64,000 bases of DNA from Pseudoscleropodium purum (GCA_963969395.1 OZ017799.1:2792501-2856500); one strand, 5' to 3'; shown: positions 1 to 18,578, counted from the first letter of the stretch. Numbers and translations: made by a program. Notes: generated by a model not told the origin, from the sequence alone.

Positions 1-947
1 TTTTTCCAATAGTCAAGTTGCAACATACCTCTGAGAGGACTTTGGTTTGAAGATGGTGTGTTTTGGTTGTCTCTATGGGTAAGCAGGCACATGAAGATCC
101 AAAGTATATGCATGCACAGATAAGGGATAAGAAACACAGATCTCATTGAAAAGCAACATGTCCCAGTGAAAGCATTGTCCTACACTTGCGCACACAAAGC
201 TGGATGGCATGGTTAACTGCACTTGTTCCTAATTAGAATTTCTAATTATAGTAATTATTTGTCCAGGACCAGGAGGTTTGAGATGTTTATCAGACATAAC
301 CCTATCCTACAAACAAAATCGAGAGTGTCATATCTTGAGATCAATGGCTCTCTGAGAGCACAGGTTGGATCAGGTTTAAGACTACGGATGGGTGTTATGT
401 CAGGTGTATTGCAACACTATCTCAAATTAGAACCCCTTCCAGATTTAAGATATCCTAGGATATCTCCAATCTTGGAAAGGTCTATATTTAAAATATCCTC
501 GTACTACACTTGGCACAACACTGCTCTGAACCTGCACTTTTCTATCTGCAATGCGGCATGTGGCAAGGAGAGGCTTATGATTATGAAATCCCTTGTTTTT
601 TCAACAGCACATGACTCAAGTGTGCTATTGACTAAAGTGCTTTGTTAAGCAATTGTGCTTTTGACTGGAGTAAGCTTTCCTCAAGCATGCTTTAATCAAA
701 AGAAAAATTGAGACGAATGGTAATATATGCTGCACCTACACCATCTCCACAGCAGCTTCACCTTATTCTGAAACGAAGAGCAACTGGATGCCAGCTCCAT
801 TGCACATCAGTCACATTGTTTCAAGTCAAAGAAGAAGCAAACCCTAGGTATCCATGAATGAAGACCAAGGATGCTTTACTCATTACAAAAGTAGATATTA
901 TCGTTTTTAGTATACAGGAAAGATTGTAGCTTCTGCAGTGGATACTG
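1..947. other. Intergenic, no gene seen
   Basis: An open frame at 223-648 (+) has no recognisable domain, no family resemblance and a composition like the surrounding AT-rich DNA, so it is not called. The stretch ends at the TA dinucleotide (948-949) that flanks the Tc1/mariner element. Confidence 0.5.
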
Positions 948-949
948 TA

Positions 950-1524
950 CAGTAGGGTACCAATCAAAATGTCGTTTTCGAATTCGCAGTGAGAAAAATT
1001 TTAGTACTACCAACTTTGAAAGCCTCCCGAGAGCTCAAAAATTGGTATTTTACCAAAACTTTTACCAAAGAATTATCTTTAAGTTAATTATATGTATGCC
1101 AAATTTCAAGGCCAAAAGATTCACCAAAAGAAAGTTATTCGAAATCTACCAACATTGGTAGCTGTGGAAATTTTTTCACTGTTGCCAACTTTGACAGCCT
1201 CCCAAAGATTGAATTAATTTTTTTTTGCCATGAAATTCTTGGAACATAAACCTCTTAATGTTAATAACATATGATGAAAATTTCAAGACCAAAAGATTAA
1301 TAAAAAAAAAGATATTAACAATCTACCAACATGTGTCGTTTTGAGAAACAATTGTGAAAATTGTTTCACTACTTCAACTTTGACACCCTTCCAAGGATTG
1401 AAAAATTGCTTATTTACCATGAAATTTTTGGCACAACATGCTCTTTATGATAACAACATTCGTGCCAAATTTTAAGGTCAAAAAATTTATACAAAAAAAA
1501 ATATTTACAATCTATCAATGTGTA
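950..1524 (+). repeat. Left terminal inverted repeat of Tc1/mariner element
   Basis: Pairs with 3172-3746 in inverted orientation with scattered mismatches. The repeat itself contains three diverged tandem units of roughly 175-190 bp: the motif CAACTTTGA recurs at about 1011, 1186 and 1375, each followed by a CTCCC or CTTCC block and later a 'CTACCAA' block. It has no open frame and looks like binding or structural DNA of the transposon. Confidence 0.9.
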
Positions 1525-1642
1525 TGTCCTCCATTTGCTTCAATCACTGCTTGTAACCTAGAAGGCATAGAATGACATAGTTGAAGGAGCTTTGGACCAT
1601 TGATTAACCTTCACTCTCTTTCAATAACTACCTTCAAGTCAT

Positions 1643-2518
1643 CTAAATTTTTGGATATATTGAACCATGTTGCACAACATCTTTCAAAATCTTCCAAAGG
1701 TTCTCAATTGGATTGAGATTGGGAGAATTTACAAGCCAATCGAGCTTCTCCAAAAGGTGTGTTTGTCTCCATTCTTCACATACTTTGTTACGATGGACAG
1801 GTGCATCATCTTCCATGAGCAATCCGTGTGGCACTCTACTCATAAAATGAAGCAACTCGACATTGAAGACCACTTCAACAAAATCCTTAGAAGAACATCT
1901 ATGTTTGGGCATAAAAACAAATTGTGACTTTTGCCCTCCAGCAAATGCACCCCAAATCATCAAAGAAGTTCTCCCACTCTGAAAAGTTGGAACTATACAA
2001 CTTAATGAATAGCGCTCATATGCATTTCTCCAAACATGAACTTGTCTAGAATTTTTTCCAACTTCAAAGGTAGACTCATCTGTCCAAACAACTCTCTCCC
2101 ATTCTTTTATAGTCCACCCACAATACTTTTGAGCAAATGCCAATCGTTGAGACATGTGACGATGTGTCAAAAAAGGTTTTTTAACAGCAATTCGACTGAA
2201 AATGTCACTCTCATGTAAGGCCCTTCGAATAGTCGATCTAAACACTTGAGTAGAACATATATTAGTGATCTCAAAGAGTGTCGAGCGACGATGAATTTTT
2301 GAGACACGTATAATAGCACAGACATCTCTATCACTAAGTTTTTTAGCATGACTTCTACCACAAGGTTTGCACTTATAGGTTCCATCTTCTCGAAATTTCT
2401 TCACTACCCTTTGAACTGTTTTAACATGGACTTCAACAATAGCTGCAATGTCAACTCATGTCTTTCCTGCTTCACTCAAACCTACTATGCGAGCACAGGT
2501 TTCATCTGAAATAGCCAT
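1643..2518 (-). pseudogene. Tc1/mariner transposase, early stop
   Basis: Encodes a DDE transposase that would cut and paste the surrounding element. From the ATG at 2518 the frame runs 20 codons into the N-terminal helix-turn-helix region and meets TGA at 2456-2458. It then continues in the same frame to 1643 (about 290 codons in all, near the family's usual 340 or so). The catalytic core is recognisable: a first aspartate in VWTDEST, a second in MEDDAPVHR and the glutamate in NPIENLW, with 34 residues between the last two (DD34E, typical of Tc1). The TGA could derive from CGA by C-to-T change. Initiation at the internal ATG at 2404 would lose the first DNA-binding helix. The family call is certain; inactivity is inferred from the stop. 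Confidence 0.9.
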
Positions 2519-3171
2519 CACTCAGTGACCATGATCTAGCCTTCACTTAATCACCATGATCTAGCTTCACTCACTAAGCACATATATAACCTCACTCAGT
2601 CATTAGAAAAAAATCTCACATACCCTCAATCACTCACCATCATCTTGCCTTACAACCTTCACTCATTCACCAAACCTCACCAGTCACCACATGTAAGTTA
2701 TAACCTCACTCACTCTTAAAGAAAATCTCACATACCTCCATATATCCTCAGACATTCATTCCATGCCTCATCCACTCAGTTATCACATAGCCTAGACTTA
2801 CTCAGTTAACTCATCTTTCATGCATTCAATCACTTATGTTCACAAAGTTTCAATCCTGTGCTTAGAAAATAATCACCCATCACTTGCTTCTCTCATCATC
2901 CCACATCCCACCTCCTATAATGCTCTATTGTAAATGCAAGCATTCTTATTGAGAGGAAAAGGCTTTTTTATGCATGTATGGTCTCCAATTTTTAAACAAG
3001 TGCAGTCTTTGAGATGTGACAAGTGCACACAACTACATTTGGCTATCCTTGATTTTTTTGAGAAGCATTTATGATTAGAGATTGCATCATGTAGAGAATT
3101 TCAATCTAGAAGCATGATTGTCTAACATACTTCAACAATTTCAATGTCTTTAATAAAAGGTATCTCACAAC

Positions 3172-3746
3172 TACACACATTGGTAGATTGTAAATATTTT
3201 TTTTTTGTATAAATTTTTTGACCTTAAAATTTGGCATGAATGTTGTTATCATAAAGAGCATGTTGTGCCAAAAATTTCATGGTAAATAAGCAATTTTTCA
3301 ATCCTTGGAAGGGTGTCGAAGTTGAAGTAGTGAAACAATTTTCACAATTGTTTCTCAAAACGACACATATTGGTAGATTGTTAATATCTTCTTTTTTATT
3401 AATTTTTTGGTCTTGAAATTTTCATCATATGTTATTAACATAAAGAGGTTTTTGTTCCAAGAATTTCATGGCAAAAAAAATTAATTCAATCTTTGGGAGG
3501 CTGTCAAAGTTGGCAACAGTGAAATTCTACAGCTACCAATGTTGGTAGATTTTGAATAACTTTTTTTTGGTGAATCTTTCGGCCTTGAAATTTGGCATAC
3601 ATATAATTAACTTAAAGATAATTCTTTGGTAAAAATTTTGTGGTAAAATATCAATTTTTGAGCTCTCGGGAGGCTTTCAAAGTTGGCAGTATTGAAATTT
3701 TTCTCACTGCGAATTCGAAAACGACATTTTGATTGGTACCCCACTG
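3172..3746 (-). repeat. Right terminal inverted repeat of Tc1/mariner element
   Basis: Reverse-complement partner of 950-1524, including the same internal ~180-bp units in reverse order. It ends at the second TA duplication (3747-3748). Confidence 0.9.
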
Positions 3747-3748
3747 TA

Positions 3749-4247
3749 CATAACATGGTTCATAAACAGGCGCGAAATTTCGACACTACACAAGAACAGA
3801 GTGGCACCCATGGCTGCGGTATGACCTTGATTAAATCATAGCCCTAAAAATTCACAAGTGCACACTACTACCGTTCAGCAGTAAACCGGACAACTGAGCG
3901 ATAAGTGAGAAAACCGGTAAATAAACTTGGGAATCAATTGAAAGAAGGCTCAAGTACCTCCTGTTTCACGAGTCTCTTGGTACAGTACAGTAGACTCTGG
4001 CAAAAGTGCAACGCCCATAGCATCGTTACAATGCACAGCTCGCAATGTCGCATTACATACGAGAGTAACAAGAACAATGAGGTCATCTACTATTGACCAT
4101 TTCTTCTATACAGAAACCAACTCTACGTGTTCGGTCTAGGCACAAGGTGATAATGCGTAAGCATCGCATTGTGCTGTGCATTGGAAAGCACGGTAAGCAC
4201 ACAGCCCCGAAACCGGCACTTGCAATGAAATAGCTGAGAGATGCTTT
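3749..4247. other. Spacer between transposon and OEP7 gene
   Basis: Contains the presumed 3' untranslated region of the OEP7-like gene on the minus strand. No independent gene was recognised. Confidence 0.4.
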
Positions 4248-4496
4248 TCAGACCTCTGAATGCTCGCCTTCGTGGGGCTTTTTAGGGCTCTCGGGAAAAG
4301 CCGGCTCCTCGACAGGATGAGGAGCTTCCACATACGGAGTGTTGGCAATCGCATCATCCGGGTCGTAATCGGGATCCAAAGACCTGTTGATAGCCGCTCG
4401 GCCTGATTCCATGCATGGCTTGCAAGCTATCTCCACAGCTCCCCAGCCTAGAACCAGAGCCACCAGCACAAGAACCGCCGTCTCAATCGCCCCCAT
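4248..4496 (-). CDS. Chloroplast outer envelope protein OEP7-like
   Basis: A single-exon frame of 82 codons. OEP7 (also called OEP14) is a small signal-anchored protein of the chloroplast outer envelope, with one membrane span and its C-terminus in the cytosol. The product has an N-terminal hydrophobic span at about residues 4-24 (VLVLVALVLGWGAVEIA), then a short KP-containing segment, a basic/small-residue stretch and a DPDYDPDD acidic motif. This order matches the family's span, 'GW.A.E.A.KP', 'R...D.SDP' and 'DPDD' pattern. The C-terminal tail is rich in P and E. Length fits the family (about 65-80 residues). The ATG at 4496 is the first methionine and directly precedes the span. The stop is TGA. 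The call is from family pattern only; a short unrelated membrane protein is the alternative. Confidence 0.7.
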   Translation of the reverse strand: MGAIETAVLVLVALVLGWGAVEIACKPCMESGRAAINRSLDPDYDPDDAIANTPYVEAPHPVEEPAFPESPKKPHEGEHSEV

Positions 4497-4504
4497 AGCG
4501 AAGT

Positions 4505-5320
4505 CTTAACCCGAAGGAACCCTTACTACGCCCTAATTCAATAGCCACATACCAAATTTATCAATTTATAGATACTATTTCAGTGCAGTGGATCCCGACA
4601 TGCAATACCTGCTACAAGCTTAATAAACAACTCCAAGTTCATCAGAAGTGAAAGAAAAAGAACAGCAAGCACTCGCTAGTGTAAGACTGCAAAGTGCACC
4701 AACAAAATAATACTTCTCATAGGTATTACTTTCTATCCTTCCGCCGCAAACAAAATGAATGGAGATCCAATTACGACAGCTAAATCTCGAATCCTTACCG
4801 AATTCTGAAGGAGCCGTTTCTACACCTGATCCAATAGCCACATACTAAAATTAACAATTTAGGGTTACTGTCATAGTGTCGAGGATCCCCCCAAGTGCAC
4901 AAAAAAAGCATCCGACAACTCATACAAGCTTACAGATCCAACTCCACGTCCATCAAAATTCATATAAAACATAAATGCAAGCTCACGCTAGTGTAAGACA
5001 ACACAGCATGTGCACCGACGAATTAATACTTCTCATCCATATCACCGTCCGCTTCTACCCTTACAAAACCATTCCAGAAACCTCATCAATTCTCCTTCAT
5101 TCACAATGTTGTGAAGAACATAGCCATACACAAAATTCTTGGATACTATCATAGTAACCCCAATGTGTAAAATTAAAGAGAAAAAGAAAAAGAAAAACCC
5201 ACTCCAAATTCCTCAAAAGTGACAGGCGCAAATCCTGAGCTAAGACCACACAGAAACGCAACAACCATATCACCGTCCAACCTTCCATCCTTCGACAGAA
5301 AGGATTCCACAGACAAGATG
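4505..5320. repeat. Diverged ~295-bp tandem repeats upstream of OEP7
   Basis: Three diverged copies (about 4505-4800, 4800-5095 and 5095-5320) share the same blocks in the same order: 'AATAGCCACATAC', 'GGATCCC', a CAAGCTTA block, 'CGCTAGTGTAAGAC' and 'AATACTTCTCAT'. The third is the most altered. They lie immediately 5' of the OEP7-like start codon (minus strand), so they may be duplicated promoter or 5' untranslated exon sequence. Confidence 0.7.
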
Positions 5321-5469
5321 TACTCCGATTCACTTACAATGCAAAGGGACCTTGAGTTTGCTCCTCTCAGCAGCTTCAACTCCAATTGCTTCCCGTCTTT
5401 AAAACATACCGTCGAGACGAAGGAAAGAAAGGATCGAATAACGAAATTGAGCAATCCAGAAATGCGCAA
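5173..5469 (-). other. Unrecognised exon-like open frame
   Basis: A 98-codon frame overlapping the third tandem unit. Its middle part (about residues 25-90) reads like ordinary globular protein: mixed charged and hydrophobic residues and a repeat of 'SVES..SKDGRLDGD'. I cannot name a family. Possible GT donors lie inside it (GTATGT near 5410, GTAAGT near 5335), so it may be a 5' leader of the OEP7 transcript rather than a gene. Corresponding parts of the other repeat units keep a faint trace of the same peptide (for example TSDELGV versus TFEEFGV). Confidence 0.2.
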
Positions 5470-5479
5470 GCAAACCCCT

Positions 5480-8400
5480 GAGGCGGGTCAGGTTCTGTAG
5501 ACGACGACAAGTTCCACGCAGAATCGTCGTCTCCGTGCTGCTATATCCGTCGTGACGGGAAGGATATTCCTACCACTGAAGTAGCCCGCCTACTCTAAAC
5601 ATTGAATCTACACTAAAAACTGTATTTGGTGTCATAATTGTCGTGTATAATAAATGTCAATATGTTTGTCCAGTGTTGTAATTTGTTAAGGTTGATATTT
5701 CTTAGCACTAAGGTGGTGTGCTCTTAAAGCAACCTTTTAACCCTTTAAGGCCACCGTAGACACTAAGTGTTCGATGGATGACGAAGGAAAGAAGTGCAAC
5801 TATTCATCTTCCATGTTTTGTTGTGAAAAGGAACTTCTTCTACAGTAGTTTGACTTCCAATTGAAAGACTAGCCCGTCCTTATAGGGTTAAGAGCTTATT
5901 GCATTTTGGAAGAAGCTAAATTCCTTGAAATAATTTTCAGTAAATTTTCATAGGAAGAAAAATGGAATTGGCATCTAACCCAAGTTGTTTCATATTTTTG
6001 GGACCTCCGTGACATTAGTTGTAAATTTTTGAAGTTAAAAACCAATGGTCACTAAAAGCAACCTCCTCCTGAAATGTATACTTCTTGTTTGGAGATGTTG
6101 TCAATAAGAGACAAGTAGAGTTGGATGACATCATTTGTACAAATATTTGCAAAAAGTGACACTTCTAATTTCTTCTACACAACACCATATATTATATGAT
6201 ACTAAATTAAATACTCCGTACAATTTTTAGTGTAGTTTGTCATGTGTCATTGTCATAATGACAACATTATTTTTCACTAATCTTATTTCTTTTTAGGCTT
6301 GATGTTTTCCACCTTACACATTTGAATGGTTTAATATTACCTACCTATACCGTTACCACTATATTGAAGGCTCTTTGATGGTACCAAGCACACCCGCAAT
6401 GGCCTGGTCGTGCAAAGATTTGCATTTCCATCACAAAAAGAAGAATCAAAACAAAAAACAAAAATAAAAAATCTAATAATATAAATTTGAATACAAAATT
6501 GAAATGAGCTAGGAGATGTTAAGAAATACATAATTAAATACTAGAAATACAAGACAAATTTTTTTTTCTAATTGGTTGGAGAAAATGAAATGTTGAGTTT
6601 TATCAAGCTATGTATTAGACTATGTGGATTGTGACCACGAAATCAGAGTTGTTAGATGTTCTCAAATTTTCATTATTCATAATGAAGAGTATTTGACAAA
6701 TGGATAATTTTGGGAAATAGCTCAATGAAATTTTCTTATTGGATTTGAATTAAATGGGGGGAGGCTTATCAATCATTAACAAAAGCTACATATGTAAAAG
6801 TTTGAGGAATTACTTGCAATGTAGAGCAACTCAAACTTCATGATTTATAAATGGTCTAGGATAGCAAACCCTTAGAATTCAAGATTGTCAAACTTTAATT
6901 TGTTGAGTGAAACTCCTTTAAAATTTGGAATACTAATATCTCATTATATATTGATTATTTTACGTGAATGGAAATGAAACTATGAAGAACCAATTAAAGG
7001 TCTTATCTAAGGTTGTTTAATTCAAAGGTTTTTGAAACCAATATCTTTACAAAAAATTATTCTTTGACACTCAAATGATATGAGAATTACATTAAACATT
7101 ATGAAATAAGGTAGGAGTCTATGAAGTGTTGCTCATTTCAAATATACTTCAATTAACTAAACTTATTTGATTTGTAATTTTCAAATTCTTAAAAAATTTC
7201 ATTGTAAATTCTTGAAGTTGGAATAAAGGAAAACCATCTATAGGCCAATGTTCACAAAATCCAATAGTTAATGATACTTTTAGGGAAATATTAGGACAAT
7301 TCTTGCCAAGGTGATTCCTTATCAAATTTGAAGATTGGAGTTCTATGTTACTTTCAATTCGTTTTAAAAAGTAAACAAATCATCACTTTAATTTCTTCTA
7401 TCCTTAATTTTTATCATGTGTCATCCTATGCACATGAATAAGCTCTACTACTTTTGGATTGATGTTTGACATGAGGAAAGCTACTCTATTACAAATTGTG
7501 ATCAACATCTTTGTCTTAAGCCTACAATATGCAAATGCCTCATTAATTATTGTAATTTGTATCTTTCTACACACATTTTGATGAACATAGATCCATGACT
7601 TGAAAACCTCCCAACAACATAGATTTCATGCACGCTTTTTGGGGGGTTAAGCAATGATACCCTTTCACCACAATCGTTTAGATATTAGGTTAATCTCTTC
7701 CTCGTAATCCATGAGACATAATTCAAAGGATTACTTTTTAACTTTGAACAATTAAAAAATATGGCTCATTGAAATTCCATATTAAGGCAATCTATTATCT
7801 ATGTATTCAATGCATCAACCCTGATATTCCAAAACGTCATCTCCTCATTATTGCTTGCAATTTTGCAAATGAACCATTGCCTTTACTAATCCAACTCTAT
7901 TAGAGTTTGTAGCCAACAATAAGGTGGATACCCCCTAAAACTGCCACTTTTTGCTATTATTATTATTAAATTAGTTAAATTTTCATATTTTCTTATTGGC
8001 AAGTGAAAGGAGGTTCTAACATACCAAAGAACTTGATATTTGAATATTGTATACAAAAATTATGAAGGACCTAAGGCTTTTTGGTAGAGGTTCTAAAATC
8101 ACTTCTTCTATGCACATAAATGTTGATTTTGGAGATGTGCTCTGAGTGATTTTAGATAGATTGTAATTTAGGGTGTACCCACCTTAGTAGCATAGGGAGA
8201 TTATCTTTTGTTTTAGGATTGCCATTCCCATCATGTTTACACTTGAATCTTTTGCTTGAGACCTAAGTTTGTTTTAATTCTAATAAGACAACTAATGTCA
8301 CTCAAATTTCCCTATTTGTCGTTTTTCCCTAACATTGTTCTTGGCCCAAAATGATCTGACTCACTACATGCCCATAATCATATTTGCTTGGTTTTGCTAT

Positions 8401-9831
8401 TGTAGAGTTAATCACAAAGTGTGCAATGTGGGATGAGGAGCTTGAGTTTGAAAATAACACAACACGAAACTCCTTGGAACACCAAAATTGGTGTCTAATG
8501 GAGATTGATGTTGTGTTTTTTTTTTTGTACTATTCTTAGTTACACCTTCCTATATATGACACCACTATTACAACTTAGGACGAACCTTTATGATGAACTC
8601 TTACTAGTGTCTGGGAAACTTCTGAAATTTTAGAAAGGAAAACAAGGACTTATAGTCTCAGCCTGTGTTAGTAGCACCTGATATTCTCAATTGCATAGGC
8701 AATTAGAGAATAGTGCAGTCTGAGAGAATCCGACTGCGTCCACGACGGTGTCTTCGAATGTTTGTCACTTTTGTACATGTTTTGTACAGCGGATCCAAAA
8801 TCTCGGGCTCAATTCTTGGAGGGAAGGTGAGCGGTGGCATTGAAGGTGGCTTGCCTGCAGATCATCCCTAATGACTGTGAGTATCACTGAATTGACATAC
8901 AATTCACAAATATCTATAATTCTATATATGATACAGCATTAATTTGATCATGCTCATCGCAGTTGACGAACTTGTCTGTTCCAAGAAAATCAATCAGTTG
9001 AGACAATGAATTGATGGGTTTTGAACCTTGAGGAATAGATGCTGAAAGAGAATCTGGGTGGACTCACAAGTGGTCACACCCATGGGTGTTTTATGGGGGG
9101 TGGGGTGGAGCGTGGAATGGCCGTAAACCCCATGGAATTGACAACTGGACACCCGAAACATGAAAGAACCGAAAAAATTAACGAAAATGCCAAGCTTTTG
9201 TCCTTCATAATGCTAGTGCTGCCTCAAGGAACATTCACAGACAAAGAATCTTTTGAGGACCACAAGTGGTGAGTATCAAGTGGTGAGTATCGGATTGCAC
9301 TACAAGAGAAATGTAGAGTTTGCAATACTTTTTTTGCAATGGTTTTGCAATGCCCACGAATTTTGTTTCAATGATTTTGCAATGGTCTAATATAAAGTAT
9401 TGCATTGGGTTTGCAATAGTTTAGAATTTGCAACAGTTTAGAAATATAATAGCATGGATTCAAAAAGGGAGTCCATCCAACTTTGCTGGAATTGGACATT
9501 ACTGCGGTAGTTCAATTCTCATTGTCTTTTGGACATCAGCGTACGTGGGGTCTTGAACAAACGGAATCTTGATTCAAGCTGGCCCAGAAAGGGACCAGAG
9601 TTTTTCTTGACCAACTACTACTGCTGACAACGATCAATTCAATACGGTGCCATCACCAAAGCTGGCGGGAGATGGAAAAGAAGTTGGAAAAAAGAACACT
9701 TTAGTGTCTACACCAATACTACTACATGGGCATCCACGTTTTGCATTGAAATCTTTCTTTGTGGAAAGCATCTCATTCCAAAAGGTCTGAAATCCACTGT
9801 CGACACTGACGTTACTTATAGAAACCCAAGC
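5480..9831. other. Gene-poor AT-rich stretch
   Basis: No coding region recognised. It contains a dispersed repeat copy (5735-6085). At 9298 a CACTACAAG-like end is followed by repeated TTTGCAATGG motifs to about 9430, reminiscent of one end of a CACTA transposon, but no matching second end was found. Confidence 0.4.
5735..6085. repeat. Dispersed repeat copy
   Basis: Shares long diverged blocks with other places in the window. The part around 5735-5900 ('AGTGCAACTATTCAT' and neighbours) matches 15545-15690 in the same orientation and 13560-13800 in inverse orientation. The part around 5936-6080 matches 11270-11500 and 57120-57330 in inverse orientation ('GAATTGGCATCTAACCC' block). No coding capacity is evident. 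Confidence 0.6.
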
Positions 9832-15250
<5,419 letters not shown>

Positions 15251-18200
15251 CTGTGTGCCAACAAAACCACTGGGCTGTGTCAAAAAGAATATTAAACACA
15301 AAATCATGATGCATTTAGCATTACCATGAACTGAAGCTCGATTGACAGATTGCATATAAGGTAACTTTGCCTATGATAGCCCAAATGGGAGTGAGCCAAT
15401 TACAGGCAAAATTGTACTTATGGTATACATTCCAGTTCTTAAAATGTGTATCATTAGAAATTTTTTGCCTGTGATGGGTTGACTAGCATTTGGACTGTCA
15501 TAGGCTGGTTTACCTTACTGACGCACTAGCTGCTCCAAGACAATTAACCCTTTAAGGTTGTCACAAACATTAAGTGTCTTGATGGATGATAGAGAATTCT
15601 TCTATATAAGACAGAAGTGCAACTATTCATTTTCTGAGTTTTGTTGTGAAAAGGAAACATCTTCTATAGTAGTTTTGACTTTCAATGAATACTTTTTCAT
15701 TTTTTTAAGCGATTGATTCTCTCAATAATAGAAAATGATGATTTCCATGGTGACCAGTTCATCCTAATAGGGTTAAAGAAAAGTATAGTGAAACTAGATG
15801 GGAAATGGAAGGAAACCAAATTGTTCCAAAGTCAGGTCCACTTTGATGTCTACTTGCAAAGTTTCTAACAATTATCATTTTGGACATAAAAGGAAGATTT
15901 ATTCCAATTTGAAGCAGCACAAAACATGCCACTAATATAAAAAAAACATTTAGGTGTCTATACAAACATCCCAAGTGGTAGCCTCTTCTTGACTTTGTCA
16001 TGTAATTATTGATCACAATACACAACACATCACAACAATGTAGAGCTCTTTCATTCACTTGACAAGAAGAGAAGTCAAGGAAGCCTCAAAGCCTAGGTAT
16101 TCCAAACCCTAGTTGACAAGAACAAAAGAATCAACTTTCTACCTGGGGTTCTTAAATGACCATAGCCATAGTCTTGTGAAGTGGCATCAATCTTCACAAA
16201 TCTAGCTTACCAAACCACATATCTTGTTCAATTTTTGCATTGTCCCATCATGCATCAATACATTTGTGTTTTTTTAGTAAAATTTGGTTATTTTGAGAGT
16301 TCTAAACCTAATAACTTCATAACCTAATAAAATTGTTGAAATCAAATCAAGACATGCCAATTTTCTCACTATCATATGAACATGGTAAATTAGGCATGTG
16401 AGTTCTCACTTTCAAAATCTTCCTCTTGCATTGTCAACATCTGGATCAATCCTCCACTACGAGTCCACTCAATTCCGATAGGCTATTGTTGACCTTTGAA
16501 GCTATGCCAAATCCACCATCAATGTGAAATTTTTGAGATAGGTTAGTGTTGTTCAAGCTCTTCTACACTACAAGATTAATAACAAAAACCTTGAGTTTGT
16601 TAATAGGAAAGTCCTGAAGATGAGTTCTCACAATTGAATGTTATTTTCACATTGTTTTCATTTCTAAAAGCCATGTACTAATAGTGACCATTGTCTTTGA
16701 GCCTTTTGAATGACTATTATATTTATGCATTTTTGATACCCTATTTTTTCATTATAATGCATGAATTTTCAATACCTATTGCACTTTAGCATATTCTATA
16801 TCCTATATTTTCGTAATAGTGTAGACCTTTTGAATTACCATTGTATTTATGCATTTTCAATACCAAATTCTTTCATCAAAGTTTCAATCTTGTCAAGAAC
16901 AACATATCTCACTCCATCTCTTAAATCTCCAAAAGATAGAATTTAAAATTTAAGTACACTTAACTAACCAAAAATCCTGTCTATCCTATCAAAAGTTGCA
17001 AAATTAAGTGGTACTCATATAATCTATTCTCAACATATTTGCAACCTCTACCACTAAATACTAACCTTTAAAAAATCATGAGTGTTCAATACACTATCAA
17101 TGATGATATTTTGATTTGTCATACCTTCTTTATATACATCTTTTCTCAGACCAATCCTTTTGGTATTATTTCCATTGCACAATTTTAATGTGAGAAGAAG
17201 CCCAATCTCAACCCAAAAATTGGGCCAGATTATTTTGATGCCATTTTGACAATAGAAGCCATTTCAGTGTCATTTTTCTAATCACTTTGATACAGAGTTG
17301 GCATAGAAGTTGACACCAATGCACCATATTCACATGCCCTGAAGTTCCTGATGCATGTCTTGATCAGTCTATGGGAACTTTTTTTAAGTCAATATCTTAC
17401 ACGTTACTGCTGATCTTCAAAGCTAAGTGTCACTACAATAATGTAAAAAATTCCTGAGCCAGATTAGCAATGTTCATATTCTTCTACTTCACACTATTAA
17501 TGCATTTTATCATGAAACCTCGAGCCTGTTAAGCTTAGTAGGGTGGTCTCAGAGATCATGAGTTGGTTAGTGTAACCACTAGCTGAAAGAAAACTCAGCT
17601 GCTTAAGTGATATACAATTCTGCATTGATTTCAATGCAAATTTTCATCCAAATTTGGATGAGATTTCATCCATATTTAGTAGGATATTGGCATAATGAAA
17701 TTTAGTTATATCATTTTAAAGATTGTAAGTGCTTATAAGTGTAAATCTGAAGTCAATACGATACTAAGGAAGTAAAGATATTATAGTATCAAAACATTGC
17801 CCAAGCAAGAGGTAAAACTTGAACAAAAATTTATTAAAACCTTATTAATATCTCCTTGTAAGGTCACCACCTTTTCAATACATGTAATGGACCATTTATT
17901 ATCCCAAATAGTCCTCAATGCCACCTTCTTGTTATCCCACTACACCACATTTTGAATATTCAGCTTTTTCATTTTCCATCCAAAAATTGAATCAAACAAT
18001 TTGTAGGTATCGACTTTAGGCATTGTTCCCTTATTCATTTAGCAACTACTATTATTTTCATGTATTTTGGTTTGAAAAAAACACTAATCATTAGGGCTCT
18101 TCATCCACTAGGTAAGTATCTTCCTGTACAACAAGCAACCAATTTCTAACATTAGTTCTCAAATGCCAAACTATATACTCCTCAATCAATATCTAAAATT

Positions 18201-18578
18201 TTCTACTCTTCAATCTATCATGCAGTGAACTTTTGAAGTATTACTAATATGACCTTAAATTATTCTTGTGGAATGACTTTAATTTTACATATGATATAAT
18301 ATGGTTGCAAGTAATAGAGCCCTTAGAAAATGGTCATCTCAAAGACAATTAAAAGATACACCTATTTGACACTTAAAAAGATTTTTCAAGTCTTGATAAT
18401 CCACATAAATTACAAAATTAGCCAAAAATTATGATTTTTTGTTTTGATAATTTTTTATTTTCATTTATATACAAGAAAAAAAGAACATCCGATTATAATT
18501 TTGACTTCACCGTACCAAAGCACATCAGCTTCTATGAACGGTTTTAAATGTTCCGCCTTAACCTTGCTTCAAGTGATT
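15251..18578. other. Spacer between Rab23 and NCS2 genes
   Basis: Should hold the Rab23 start exon and the NCS2 3' untranslated region; neither was resolved. A dispersed repeat copy lies at 15545-15790. The rest is AT-rich with no recognisable coding exon. Confidence 0.4.

Larger units (their letters stand above)
950..3746 (-). mobile_element. Tc1/mariner element with long TIRs
   Basis: A complete 2,797-bp DNA transposon outline. Both ends start with the same sequence in inverted orientation (CAGTRGGGTACCAATC), and each end abuts a TA dinucleotide (948-949 and 3747-3748), the target-site duplication expected for the Tc1/mariner superfamily. The terminal inverted repeats are very long (about 575 bp each). 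Between them lie a transposase on the minus strand and a TCACTCA-rich, non-coding stretch at about 2520-3170. The transposase carries an early stop, so this copy is probably non-autonomous. The superfamily call rests on the DD34E transposase and the TA duplication, both visible in the sequence. Confidence 0.93.

Noticed and set aside
223..648. 141-codon open frame
   Set aside because: No recognisable motif; its composition matches the surrounding AT-rich DNA.
9298..9430. CACTACAAG start plus TTTGCAATGG repeats, like one end of a CACTA transposon
   Set aside because: No matching opposite terminus or 3-bp duplication could be located, so it is not called as an element.
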